A DNA stretch of 64,000 nt from Fidelibacterota bacterium (GTDB taxonomy: Bacteria; Fidelibacterota; Marinisomatia; SCGC-AAA003-L08; JACNLC01), in assembly GCA_018657495.1 (NCBI GenBank), contig JABHXA010000001.1, forward strand, positions 248,016-312,015, read 5' to 3'. Numbering within the stretch: position 1 is the first letter of the stretch; each line of letters opens with the position of its first letter. The notes under the pieces were generated by a model. The model had not been told where the DNA came from, did no database searches, and saw nothing but the letters and a program-made list of their open reading frames with translations. Shown here in pieces: positions 26,494 through 35,696 of this stretch. A program made the position numbers and the translations under genes.

Positions 26494-27876
26494 ATGCGCC
26501 GGGAAATAATTGTTGATAACGAAATTCAGGTAATCCTGGATAAAATCCGATACCATTATCGACGACGCGCCAAAATTGCTCTATACAAACTTCTCCAAAA
26601 TACCCACCCTGCGGTATTATCAGATGCATTTCGACATCTTTCTGAAATTGAACGTAGCGATATATTCCAGTATATTCAGAGAATGAGCATTCTTAAGGAT
26701 TTCCTCCCTGAACTGGATGACATGATTATTGAAGAATTATTCGAGGATAAAAAACCAGATGATGTTGCTCAAATCATTCACAATCTCCCTGCCGAGGACA
26801 TGGTTGATATACTCGCCCTTCTTCCCCAACGATTATCTGAACAGATACAGGAAAATCTCGACAAAGAGGAACTTGAGGAAGTTCAGGAATTATTTCAGTA
26901 TCCTGAGGAATCTGCCGGTCGTATTATGTCCACCCAGTTTGTCACCTTTGAAGAAACATTTTCTGTGCGGAAAGCAATCGACCGATTTCAGGATATGGAT
27001 GAGGATACAGAAGCACCATTTTATATTTATGTGGTTGATCAATCTGGCAGAATGGTTGGTGTTTTATCATTACGTCATTTACTTCTCTATCCGCGAAGCA
27101 CCATTTTGCAGGATATCATGGAGAAGAATTTCATTGCGGTTTCACCAGAGACGGATCAGGAAGAAGTAGCAGATATTGTTTCACAATACAACTATTTAGC
27201 AATTCCGGTTCTCGAAAAGGATAATGAGCTTGTCGGCGTCATTACTGTGGATGATGTTATAGATATTATTCGCGAAGAAGCAACTGAAGATATTTTAAAA
27301 ATGGCCGGCGCCGGGGATGACAGAGAGATACTTCATAAATCCACCCTGGAAAGTGCCCGAATACGTTTTCCGTGGTTAATGGCAAGTTGGCTAGGAGGTG
27401 TTCTCGCCCTCACAATTATTGGTGTATTTGAATCCCTGCTTGAAAAAACCATCGTCCTTGCAGCATTCATTCCTATAATCATGGGCATGGGCGGAAATGT
27501 CGGTACCCAAACCAGCACCATTGTTGTAAGGGGAATCGCTACGGACAGGATCAACCTAAATTATGTTTCATCAGTCATATTCAAGGAAATCAGGGTTGGC
27601 ATGTTACTCGGGGCAATTTACGGGTTCTTACTTGGCATACTTGCATATTACAGGTATCTTGATTTTCAGGACCCTGCCATGCTCGGTGTCGTCGTCGGTA
27701 CAGCTGTTTTCTCTGCAATGGCTATAGCAAGTACAATTGGAGTCATCCTGCCAATATTCCTTAATAAGCTGAAAATTGACCCCGCCATCGCCACCGGACC
27801 CATAGTTACCACATCTGTTGATATCTTTGGTGTGATCATTTATTTTTATATTGCCAGCATCCTTATAAAAATCTAG
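26494..27876 (+). CDS. mgtE: MgtE-family magnesium transporter
   Basis: 460 residues in the full MgtE layout: an N-terminal helical domain (HPAVLSDAFRHLSEIERSD ... PAEDMVDILALLP), two CBS domains from about 140 to 260 (ending VGVITVDDVIDIIREEATED), a linker helix, and five membrane helices from about 290 with the pore motif GMGGNVGTQTSTIVVRG. It forms a homodimeric magnesium channel gated by magnesium binding to the cytosolic domains. No magnesium riboswitch fits in the 26-base gap before it. Confidence 0.96.
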   Translation: MRREIIVDNEIQVILDKIRYHYRRRAKIALYKLLQNTHPAVLSDAFRHLSEIERSDIFQYIQRMSILKDFLPELDDMIIEELFEDKKPDDVAQIIHNLPAEDMVDILALLPQRLSEQIQENLDKEELEEVQELFQYPEESAGRIMSTQFVTFEETFSVRKAIDRFQDMDEDTEAPFYIYVVDQSGRMVGVLSLRHLLLYPRSTILQDIMEKNFIAVSPETDQEEVADIVSQYNYLAIPVLEKDNELVGVITVDDVIDIIREEATEDILKMAGAGDDREILHKSTLESARIRFPWLMASWLGGVLALTIIGVFESLLEKTIVLAAFIPIIMGMGGNVGTQTSTIVVRGIATDRINLNYVSSVIFKEIRVGMLLGAIYGFLLGILAYYRYLDFQDPAMLGVVVGTAVFSAMAIASTIGVILPIFLNKLKIDPAIATGPIVTTSVDIFGVIIYFYIASILIKI

Positions 27877-27946
27877 CATTTTTGCAATAATGAAACCCCT
27901 CAGCTTCCAGTCCATCAGTTTTAATTGATACACTAATTCAAAGTCC

Positions 27947-29071
27947 ATGACCACCCTGTCAATCTGTTTTTTTATTATCGCTTCGATATATTTTGTTGGA
28001 CTGCTTGCATTTATCATTGGAAATACCAGGAAAGAGGCACATCTTTCAGTTATTAATGATCCCTTTTCAGTCTCAGTCATTGTCGCTATCAGGGATGGCG
28101 CTGGCCCCCTTCCTGTCTTACTGAGAACGATGAGCACTCAAACATATAAAGGGAAATTAGAATTTATCATCGTAGATGACGAATCTTCAGATGATACTGC
28201 TGGTATTATTCAATCATGGGCCAAGAAAGACTCTCGTTTTCTCTATGTGTCTTCACTTGAGGCTGACGATCAAAACCTCAGATTAAAAAAACGTACTTTG
28301 ACTGCGGGGATTGAAAAAGCCAGCGGAGACATCCTATTATTTACTGATGCGGATTGTCACATGGGACCATGCTGGATACAATCCATGGCTGGCTGTTTCT
28401 CACAAAATGTAGATTATGTCATTGGTTATGCTGAGACTCATCCTTCCTTCAGCGTGGTGAGTCGCTTTCAAAATCTCGACTTGATGATGCTTATGGCTGG
28501 CACTAGAGGGATTACACGTCTGGGTTCAGCCTGGGCTTCTACTGGCCAGAATCAGGCTTATCGTAAATCGCTCTTCTTTCAGACCGGCGGCTTCTCAAAA
28601 ATTTCTGATTTTCTTCAGGGTGATGATTCTCTTTTCCTACAAATAACACGAAAATTTGCTAACTCAAAAGTTATCTTCAATTCAGACCCACATAGTTTTA
28701 TCACTGGGAGAACCGAAGAGAAATGGGGGAACCTTCTGCGCCAGAGAATTCGATGGGCTGGTGACAGCCTGATAATTTGGCGGTTTAATAAAATATTCTT
28801 TCTTTACATTTTGTCAGTTTTTATTACGAATGCCCTGCTGTTAATTTCATTTACTGGAATGTTTCCATTTATCGAAGTATTATCAATAATTCTCATCAAA
28901 TTTTGTTTAGAATTCACTCTCTTCAATATTTTTACTGGCCAGATCAAGGTGAAAAGAAAATGGACCAATTTCGTTTACTGGTTTGTGCTTCAGATTCCAT
29001 ATATTGTCCTTATGGGAGTTATGAGTTTTATAGCCAGTAAATTTTCGTGGCGTGGAAGGCAGCTAAGTTGA
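27947..29071 (+). CDS. Membrane glycosyltransferase, family 2 (first of a pair)
   Basis: 374 residues. An N-terminal hydrophobic helix (SICFFIIASIYFVGLLAFII) precedes a GT-A domain with IVDDESSDDTAGI, FTDADCHMG (the DxD metal motif), QGDDSLFLQ (acid/base region) and RQRIRWAGDS (Q/RxxRW motif of processive GT2 enzymes). Two or more C-terminal membrane helices follow. Predicted to transfer a sugar from a nucleotide donor at the inner face of the membrane. It overlaps the following paralogue by four bases if that gene uses TTG. Confidence 0.93.
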   Translation: MTTLSICFFIIASIYFVGLLAFIIGNTRKEAHLSVINDPFSVSVIVAIRDGAGPLPVLLRTMSTQTYKGKLEFIIVDDESSDDTAGIIQSWAKKDSRFLYVSSLEADDQNLRLKKRTLTAGIEKASGDILLFTDADCHMGPCWIQSMAGCFSQNVDYVIGYAETHPSFSVVSRFQNLDLMMLMAGTRGITRLGSAWASTGQNQAYRKSLFFQTGGFSKISDFLQGDDSLFLQITRKFANSKVIFNSDPHSFITGRTEEKWGNLLRQRIRWAGDSLIIWRFNKIFFLYILSVFITNALLLISFTGMFPFIEVLSIILIKFCLEFTLFNIFTGQIKVKRKWTNFVYWFVLQIPYIVLMGVMSFIASKFSWRGRQLS

Positions 29072-30198
29072 CTATTATTATTTTTACAATTGTCACCTTC
29101 TTTTATCTTGCCTTATTACTGTGGTTTAAAAGGGGTATTCAGGATTATTTAAATACAAATAAACAACCTGTTGAAGATCGACCTTTTGTTTCAGTGATTG
29201 TCGCAGCTCGAAACGAAGAACAGAACATCGAACCCCTTCTTCACTCACTCTTTCAACAGACTTATCCACATCATTTATACGAAGTGATCATCGCCAATGA
29301 TCGCTCAACTGATGATACTCTAAACATCCTTAAGTCCGCCGCCAAGGAATATGACCATCTTGAAATTGTTCATATAGATGAAACGCCGAACGGCTGGGCC
29401 CCAAAGAAATGGGCTCTCCAATCTGCAATTGAAGCCTCACAGGGAACCATTTTGTTATTCACCGATGCTGATTGCGCCCCAGCATCCACATGGATCGATT
29501 CTTTAACGGAAAAATTTTACGACGAAAGTATTGGACTCGTTTCAGGGTTTGCACCTCTCACCGGAAAACATGCCTTATTGAATGAGTTGTATCTCCTTGA
29601 TAGCATATCTCAAGATGCTTTTTCTGCCGGTGGATTCAGCCGCCATATCTCACTTTCATGTACTGGCAGAAATATGGGGATTCGAAAATCAGTATTTGAC
29701 GAGGTAGATGGATATGGTGGGATCAACCGCTTTATCTCTGGTGATGATGATCTCATGCTACAGAAGATCGCCTCCTTGACTGAAAAGAAAATTCTATTTA
29801 ATTTCGATGCTGGTGGGATCGTATACTCAAATGGTCCTGAGACCCTCAAGCAATTTGTCTTTCAAAAACTTAGATTTGCATCAAAGGGTTTATCTTATTA
29901 TGGACTGCAAACCACTGGCAGTTTAAAACTTATCTTACCATTGTTGTATATTGCAAGTATTAGTTCTGTTCTAGCGCTTCCTTTATATGTTTTAACAGGT
30001 TCACCGGTGTGGATTATTCCCTGGTTGATTAAATTCACCGCAGAATTAATTTACACACGATATATTTACAAATTGATCAACATGCAATGGAAGCTTTTCT
30101 GGTTTATGATTATGTCGCTGGTTCATCCATTATATGTTGTCATCTTTGGCACCTTAGGGCCATTTATAAATATCCAATGGAAAAATGATGACAATTAG
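29068..30198 (+). CDS. Membrane glycosyltransferase, family 2 (second of a pair)
   Basis: About 376 residues from TTG at 29068, whose TTGA overlaps the upstream TGA and has GGAAGG about eight bases before it; a GTG at 29047 would add seven residues but lacks a site. The layout repeats its neighbour: N-terminal helix (TIIIFTIVTFFYLALLLWF), VIIANDRSTDDTLNI, FTDADCAPA, SGDDDLMLQ, FQKLRFASKG (a QxxRW-like variant with Phe) and C-terminal membrane helices. The pair probably acts in one envelope glycan or glycolipid pathway. Confidence 0.92.
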   Translation: MTIIIFTIVTFFYLALLLWFKRGIQDYLNTNKQPVEDRPFVSVIVAARNEEQNIEPLLHSLFQQTYPHHLYEVIIANDRSTDDTLNILKSAAKEYDHLEIVHIDETPNGWAPKKWALQSAIEASQGTILLFTDADCAPASTWIDSLTEKFYDESIGLVSGFAPLTGKHALLNELYLLDSISQDAFSAGGFSRHISLSCTGRNMGIRKSVFDEVDGYGGINRFISGDDDLMLQKIASLTEKKILFNFDAGGIVYSNGPETLKQFVFQKLRFASKGLSYYGLQTTGSLKLILPLLYIASISSVLALPLYVLTGSPVWIIPWLIKFTAELIYTRYIYKLINMQWKLFWFMIMSLVHPLYVVIFGTLGPFINIQWKNDDN

Positions 30199-30880
30199 GT
30201 TTATTATTATATTGTTCTTTTCGCTGACTGTTTCTTTAACATTAGGACAAAATCGATACAACGTTAATATGTGGGGCATGACCGTTGCCACTGTGGAAAT
30301 CACTGGGATTGACAGTGTTTATGATAGTGTTCCAGCTCGATATATTCACTTTGCAACTCAAACGACCTCTCTTGCCAATACCATTTATCCTGTAAACAGT
30401 CAATATGTCTGCTGGACCAATCTAGACAATAATCGAATTTTATCTTTTTGGAAAGAATCGCAGCAACCAAATATTATCAATGAAATTACGACTGAATCGA
30501 TCCATGGGGATGTGATGTATACGGATACCCAAATAATCATCCCCAATGATGCATTTAATATTTTTTCTTTCCTCGATTACTTACAAACGCATCAGGTCTC
30601 TAACACATTTCAGTTTAGGCTGGAGCGCGAGGGCCTGCAATATGATGCGCTTGTAAACCGTCTTTCTCAAAATGATGACATCGTTACGTATAATTTAGAA
30701 ATCAAATTAACAAGCTCTCAGAAATTTTCATCAGTAGTAGAGAGAACAGATATATTTACCTGGGCGGTATTTAAGCCCGGAGTATCGAGAACCATTACCG
30801 TGGATTATTCAAACAACCAAATTATCAAATGCGAATTCCAATCTGGTATTTTTAAATTACAGGCGGATTTCATCCCATGA
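30185..30880 (+). CDS. DUF3108-like exported protein
   Basis: 231 residues with signal peptide FIIILFFSLTVSLTLGQ. The mature part is beta-rich, with an early GMTVATVEI strand, a central NIFSFLDYL segment and a closing IIKCEFQSGIFKLQADFI, as in DUF3108 proteins of Bacteroidota and Proteobacteria. Function is not established. It overlaps the preceding glycosyltransferase by 14 bases and the following membrane protein by four (ATGA), so it belongs to the same envelope operon. Confidence 0.78.
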   Translation: MMTIRFIIILFFSLTVSLTLGQNRYNVNMWGMTVATVEITGIDSVYDSVPARYIHFATQTTSLANTIYPVNSQYVCWTNLDNNRILSFWKESQQPNIINEITTESIHGDVMYTDTQIIIPNDAFNIFSFLDYLQTHQVSNTFQFRLEREGLQYDALVNRLSQNDDIVTYNLEIKLTSSQKFSSVVERTDIFTWAVFKPGVSRTITVDYSNNQIIKCEFQSGIFKLQADFIP

Positions 30881-31263
30881 AAACATTTATTAAGTTTATA
30901 AAAGACAATCCAAAAACTATTCTGACACTGATATCAATTGCCATCGGTGTCGTATTGATGCTGCGTTTTGGTGTTGACAAAAAAGCCGTTGCTATTGTCA
31001 CTCTTATTGTTGGATTTATGACTAATGCATTTGCCGGTGTTGTCGCCCTCATAACTATGGTTCCCATCATTGGTCCTCTCATTATCAAAGTTCTTACCAT
31101 TCCCTTCTTCTGGTTATTAAATGCCATGGGGTACTTTACCTCTGCTTATGCCATCAAAAAGGGTTATGGTAAAGATGTGATGACCCACCGTTTGATTGTC
31201 ATCACCCTGCTTATTGGAATTGTACTTGGATATATCCTCGGGCATCTAATTCCAGTAAGATAA
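30877..31263 (+). CDS. Small membrane protein, last gene of the glycosyltransferase operon
   Basis: 128 residues with four hydrophobic helices: TLISIAIGVVLMLRFG, AIVTLIVGFMTNAFAGVVALI, VPIIGPLIIKVLTIPFFWLL and LIVITLLIGIVLGYILG. No domain recognised. It overlaps the DUF3108-like gene by four bases (ATGA). A weak hairpin follows at 31297-31313. Confidence 0.78.
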   Translation: MKTFIKFIKDNPKTILTLISIAIGVVLMLRFGVDKKAVAIVTLIVGFMTNAFAGVVALITMVPIIGPLIIKVLTIPFFWLLNAMGYFTSAYAIKKGYGKDVMTHRLIVITLLIGIVLGYILGHLIPVR

Positions 31264-31675
31264 ACCTTTTACCACTAACCTCTCCCCATTCAGCACGGAT
31301 TGATTGTCAATCCAAAATAGACTTTTCCCAAACAATAATTATTATTGAATATTTATTGGGATAATTGATCAAAGTATTGACAGATTATTATAAATAATAA
31401 TTTATATATTTAGTTATATTGCTCATATAGTTATTATATATTAATATTATGTTTCTATATTGTTTATATCTGTTAAATAATATTTGGTTTCAATATACCG
31501 ATGTTGGTAGATTTTAGACAATTGATGGATAATCAGGAGATAATTGGATTTACGCTTCTCAACTTACTAAATCCGACCATCATTACATTTTTATTGCTCT
31601 CGTTTCGATTTTTTGTTGATTATATTGTTGAAGTAGATGATTCCTGTTTCCATTTAAATAAATGAAGGAGAATCT
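31264..31675 (+). promoter_or_regulatory. Intergenic region before the Asp-box protein pair
   Basis: 412 bases. At 31297-31313 GGATTGA-TTG-TCAATCC forms a 7-bp hairpin followed by AAAATAGACTTTT, a weak terminator for the glycosyltransferase operon. Very AT-rich DNA follows, with TTGACA at 31377-31382 and TTATAT about 19 bases later as a poor promoter candidate. A 54-codon ORF at 31501-31665 is listed separately. GAAGGAG precedes the gene at 31676. Confidence 0.4.
31501..31665 (+). CDS. Candidate small membrane peptide upstream of the Asp-box genes
   Basis: ATG at 31501 opens 54 codons to a TGA at 31663-31665, ten bases before the next start. The peptide has one long hydrophobic stretch (TLLNLLNPTIITFLLLSFRF) bounded by acidic ends (MLVDFRQLMD ... 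VEVDDSCFHLNK). No ribosome site precedes the ATG, and the AT-rich setting makes a chance ORF quite possible. Confidence 0.3.
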   Translation: MLVDFRQLMDNQEIIGFTLLNLLNPTIITFLLLSFRFFVDYIVEVDDSCFHLNK

Positions 31676-33658
31676 ATGCATTTTATCAGGTACGCGGCCT
31701 CTTTGCTTGTTGTTATTAGCCTCATTTCGACAGCTGATAAAGGTCCTTTTAAATTGAACTCCCAACATATAGCGAGATTTGAACCCAGCTCAAGTTTATT
31801 CATTCCACAATATGAACCAAGCCCCATATTTCACTATAATAATCGAAACACAATGCATGTAACATTAGTGGACTCTGCCAATAATGGTTACGGCTTAATT
31901 TTACCAAACACTAAACCACTACATGTAACTCAGGATGGTTGGATACTTGGATTTCGCCAGTGGGCCGGAGCCAATGGATCTAGTGGGCAGATCGGGGCAG
32001 CTTATTCATCCAATGGGTTGAATTGGACAATCTATAATAATTTAAATCCAGGTCTGGGAGCAGGCCGATATCCCAGCGCGTTTGGCAATCTGGATTATCC
32101 TTACATATTTTGGAATGAATATACTACGATTGGCGAAGGATACGGTGGTCGAATGTACTATTCATTTGATGAATTTGGCTGGGATGGTGGCTCCTGGTCT
32201 TCACCAATGGAAATCGACAATTCATGGAATGGTGAGCATGATCAATGGGTAATTTCACCTGACCATTCCTTCAACATTGCCAGCGAAGAAAATTGGTTCA
32301 ACATTGTTTATGATGATTGGCATCGGGGAAACGTCTGGGGAATGCATAGTGAGGCCTACATTGACGGTTCTATTATTTTTGGCGGTGAATTCATTTTGTT
32401 TAATGAAGATACCGATTTTATCGGAGGAACGGATGAGGGGTCTTTCACATCAAGCGGAATATTAGATATTAACAATGATGGCATTGGTTATGCTGCCGTA
32501 ACAGCCTATTTTATTGATGGTGATGTTGGTGGAAGCCCATATGCGAATCATCATACTCTTGCATTAAAAATGACCGAAGATTATGGTGCTACATGGATAG
32601 GTGGTCAGAGCGGATCTAACTATTTTTATATCCCAGATGACGTCTTTTATCACATGATTGCCTCCGGTGATTTTAGTTTAGAATGGAATGATGAGTGTTT
32701 TGACGAACCACTAATTATCTCTAGCCTATTTCTAACCTATGATTTTGATATGAGGGTGGATTCTAACGGTAATCCTCATGTCATTGTTGGTGTTATAGGA
32801 TCTGATACTGGGAGTGTATATCCCGGTTATATAGATAACGCCTTATATCATTTTACCATTGATAAAGATTATCTCACAAACCCCGGAGAACCACAAACAG
32901 CCACTGGCTGGAACTATTCAAAAGTACTTACCACCAATGATATATGGGTTTGGGAAGATATTGACGGCAGCTCTTATTGGCAGAATATGTTTCCAACAAT
33001 TGCCATCAGTGAAGAAGATGAGAATGTTATTTGGGTAGTTACTTCAATGCCAGTGCAGGGAGAATATTTTGTAACCGATGATTCAGGCACACCCGAAGAT
33101 TCATGTGATGATTTGGGATTATATCCTGAGTGGAATGAAGAAGTAATAGTAATAAAATCAATAGATGGCGGCGCATCCTGGTGGTGCCCTTACAATGCAA
33201 CGCAAACAATTCCTGATTGTTATGTGAATATCGATGGTGTTTTAGTGTGTGGTCCAGACATGTATTGTCCAGATGGAATCACATACCTCGAGCCAAGTGA
33301 ACAGAATGTACATGCTGGTAATGGAGCAACTAATGAACAGGTGAATATCATTTTTGGTTTTCCTGATTGGTGTTCTGATCCGGAGAACCAGCTGGGTATT
33401 GGTAATAAAACCAGATATTATGCAGGTTGGATAGAATTATTAGATGAAGATATGTCATATTGTGAGCCCGGTGATTGCCCTCATATCTCTGACCCTGATA
33501 TTCTTGTTATAGTCAGTATTGTGAATCATATCATTTTTGATTCACCCCTCCAGCCGGAATGCGCCTATGATTTTAATTGTGATGAATTAATCGATATCTT
33601 GGATATTGTGTTTCTTGTGAATTGCATCCTATTTGGAGGATGTCCTGATGAGTGCTAA
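31676..33658 (+). CDS. Secreted Asp-box (sialidase-like) protein with dockerin-like C-terminus, copy 1
   Basis: 660 residues with signal peptide (YAASLLVVISLISTA) and GAAGGAG before the start. Two clear Asp-box-like turns, TEDYGATWIGG and SIDGGASWWCP, plus SSNGLNWTIY and DSNGNPHVIVGV, indicate a BNR/sialidase-type beta-propeller. The last 60 residues are dockerin-like (ISDPDILVIVSIV, FNCDELIDILDIVFLVNCIL). There is no T9SS sorting domain. No catalytic sialidase Arg triad could be confirmed, so it is better called a binding or hydrolase-like propeller. It overlaps its paralogue by 11 bases. Confidence 0.85.
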   Translation: MHFIRYAASLLVVISLISTADKGPFKLNSQHIARFEPSSSLFIPQYEPSPIFHYNNRNTMHVTLVDSANNGYGLILPNTKPLHVTQDGWILGFRQWAGANGSSGQIGAAYSSNGLNWTIYNNLNPGLGAGRYPSAFGNLDYPYIFWNEYTTIGEGYGGRMYYSFDEFGWDGGSWSSPMEIDNSWNGEHDQWVISPDHSFNIASEENWFNIVYDDWHRGNVWGMHSEAYIDGSIIFGGEFILFNEDTDFIGGTDEGSFTSSGILDINNDGIGYAAVTAYFIDGDVGGSPYANHHTLALKMTEDYGATWIGGQSGSNYFYIPDDVFYHMIASGDFSLEWNDECFDEPLIISSLFLTYDFDMRVDSNGNPHVIVGVIGSDTGSVYPGYIDNALYHFTIDKDYLTNPGEPQTATGWNYSKVLTTNDIWVWEDIDGSSYWQNMFPTIAISEEDENVIWVVTSMPVQGEYFVTDDSGTPEDSCDDLGLYPEWNEEVIVIKSIDGGASWWCPYNATQTIPDCYVNIDGVLVCGPDMYCPDGITYLEPSEQNVHAGNGATNEQVNIIFGFPDWCSDPENQLGIGNKTRYYAGWIELLDEDMSYCEPGDCPHISDPDILVIVSIVNHIIFDSPLQPECAYDFNCDELIDILDIVFLVNCILFGGCPDEC

Positions 33659-35669
33659 GATGGTGAAAGTTTTTAGAATTTTACTCTTATCATTACTCAT
33701 TCCAGCCATGCTGTTTGCCATAAACAAGGGACCAATCAAAACAGATGCAAAACGACAACTTAGAATTGAACCCTTCCCTGGTGTTTTTACCCCCCATTAT
33801 GAACCAAGCCCCATATTCAACTATAATAATAGAAATACAATGCATGTTACATTGGTGGACTCTGCCCAAAATGGATATGGTCTTATTCTGGCTAATACAC
33901 GGCCTCTAAGTATTACTAATGAAGGCTGGATTTTTGGATATCGACAATGGGCCGGAGAAAACGGTACTAATGGACAAATCGGATCAGCTTATTCATCCAA
34001 TGGTTTAAACTGGATAACATATACCAACCTCAATCCTGGAATGGGTCTCGGTAGATACCCAAGTTCTCTGGGAACCCCAGATTATCCATATGTTTTTTGG
34101 AATGAATATACTGGATTGGGTAATGGGTATGGTGGTCGTTTGTATTACTCATATGATGAGTTTGGATGGGATGGTGGCTCTTGGTCTTCCCCCAATGAAA
34201 TTGATAATTTATGGAATGTAGAGAAGGACCAATGGGTGATCTCTCCTGATTTCTCGCATGATCTTATAAATGATGAATATTGGTTCAATGCTGCATACGA
34301 TGATTGGACACGAGAATCAATTTTCTTATTTCATAGCGAAGCATATTTTGATGGCATGATCATTTTTGGTTCTGAAATTCTTCTATTTCATCAAGAAAAC
34401 GAATTGGGTCCCGATGAGGGAAACTTCACCTCATCTCCAGCTATCGACATCAATGAGAATGGTGTGGGTTATGTCGTTTTTACCGCTTATTTCCTATACG
34501 GTGATATTGGTGGAAATCCCTATGCTAACCATCATACACTGGTACTGAAGAAAACAGAAGATTATGGCAACAGCTGGACCGGCGGGCAAGGAGGCAGTAA
34601 TTATTTTTATATTCCAGATGAAGTCTTCGATCATATGATTGCATCTGGTGTATTTGATCTGGTTTGGAATGACGAATGTTTTGAAGAACCAATGATTTTA
34701 TCCCAACCATTTCTTACGTATGATTTTGATATGAGGGTGGATTCAGACGGTGATCCTCATGTCATTGTTGGTATTATTGGATCTGACGGTGGAAGCGTAT
34801 ATCCTGGTTATAGAGATAACGCAATTTATCATTTTACCATTGATAAAGATTATCTCATAAACCCCGGAGAGCCACAAACTGCAACAGGCTGGAACTATTC
34901 AAAAGTACTGGCCACAAATGATATGTGGGTATGGGAAAATGCCGATGGCGGTTCATACTGGCACGATATATTCCCTTCATTGGCTATCAGTGAAGAAAAT
35001 GAGGATGTTATGTGGGTGGTCGCCTCCGTACCTGTTCAAGGCGAATTTATCGTAACTGACGATGCTGGAACACCTGATGACAGCTGTGATGATCTTGGGT
35101 ACTATCCTTATTGGAATGAAGAGGTTCTCGTCATAAAATCTGTTGATGGTGGTGCATCCTGGTGGTGTCCCTACAATGCTACAAACACAGTTCCTGATTG
35201 CTGGGTAAATGATGGTGGAGAATTAGAATGTATTCCTTCTGAAATATGTGCAGATGAATCCACTCAGGATGTCCCCAGTGAGATCAATGCCCATGCAGGA
35301 ACAGGCGCCACCAATGATCAGGTAAATTTGATATTCGGCCGGCCAGACTGGTGTTATGGTTCAACTACTGGTGATATGTCTGGTGATGATCATAAGAACA
35401 GATATTATGTGGGATGGGTAGAATTAACTGAGGAAGATAATGAATTTTGTGGTGATTGCTGTGATTGTCTGCCAGGTGATACAAACCTTGACGGCCAGAT
35501 TGATATTCTTGATATAGTTGAGTTCATTTCAATACTTCTTTGGATAGATCCATTAAATTTTGAATGTACTTGTGAATTTGATTTTAACTCTGATTCCGCT
35601 TGCGATATCCTGGATATTGTGGGGATTATGAATTGTATTCTTTTCGAGGGCTGTCTAGGCGAGAACTAA
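33648..35669 (+). CDS. Secreted Asp-box (sialidase-like) protein with dockerin-like C-terminus, copy 2
   Basis: About 673 residues. I prefer the ATG at 33648, which has GGAGG about eight bases upstream; the frame is open to an ATG at 33633. Signal peptide: ILLLSLLIPAMLFA. It is collinear with copy 1 throughout (EPSPIF.YNNRNTMHVTLVDSA, FGWDGGSWSSP, TEDYGNSWTGG, SVDGGASWWCP), with a fuller dockerin-like end (GDTNLDGQIDILDIVEFISI ... FNSDSACDILDIVGIMNCIL). The block at 34835-34905 is almost identical in DNA to 32857-32930 of copy 1, pointing to recent duplication or gene conversion. No T9SS tail. Confidence 0.85.
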   Translation: MSAKMVKVFRILLLSLLIPAMLFAINKGPIKTDAKRQLRIEPFPGVFTPHYEPSPIFNYNNRNTMHVTLVDSAQNGYGLILANTRPLSITNEGWIFGYRQWAGENGTNGQIGSAYSSNGLNWITYTNLNPGMGLGRYPSSLGTPDYPYVFWNEYTGLGNGYGGRLYYSYDEFGWDGGSWSSPNEIDNLWNVEKDQWVISPDFSHDLINDEYWFNAAYDDWTRESIFLFHSEAYFDGMIIFGSEILLFHQENELGPDEGNFTSSPAIDINENGVGYVVFTAYFLYGDIGGNPYANHHTLVLKKTEDYGNSWTGGQGGSNYFYIPDEVFDHMIASGVFDLVWNDECFEEPMILSQPFLTYDFDMRVDSDGDPHVIVGIIGSDGGSVYPGYRDNAIYHFTIDKDYLINPGEPQTATGWNYSKVLATNDMWVWENADGGSYWHDIFPSLAISEENEDVMWVVASVPVQGEFIVTDDAGTPDDSCDDLGYYPYWNEEVLVIKSVDGGASWWCPYNATNTVPDCWVNDGGELECIPSEICADESTQDVPSEINAHAGTGATNDQVNLIFGRPDWCYGSTTGDMSGDDHKNRYYVGWVELTEEDNEFCGDCCDCLPGDTNLDGQIDILDIVEFISILLWIDPLNFECTCEFDFNSDSACDILDIVGIMNCILFEGCLGEN

Positions 35670-35696
35670 ATTCTGTCATGTGTCAATATGAAGTAC

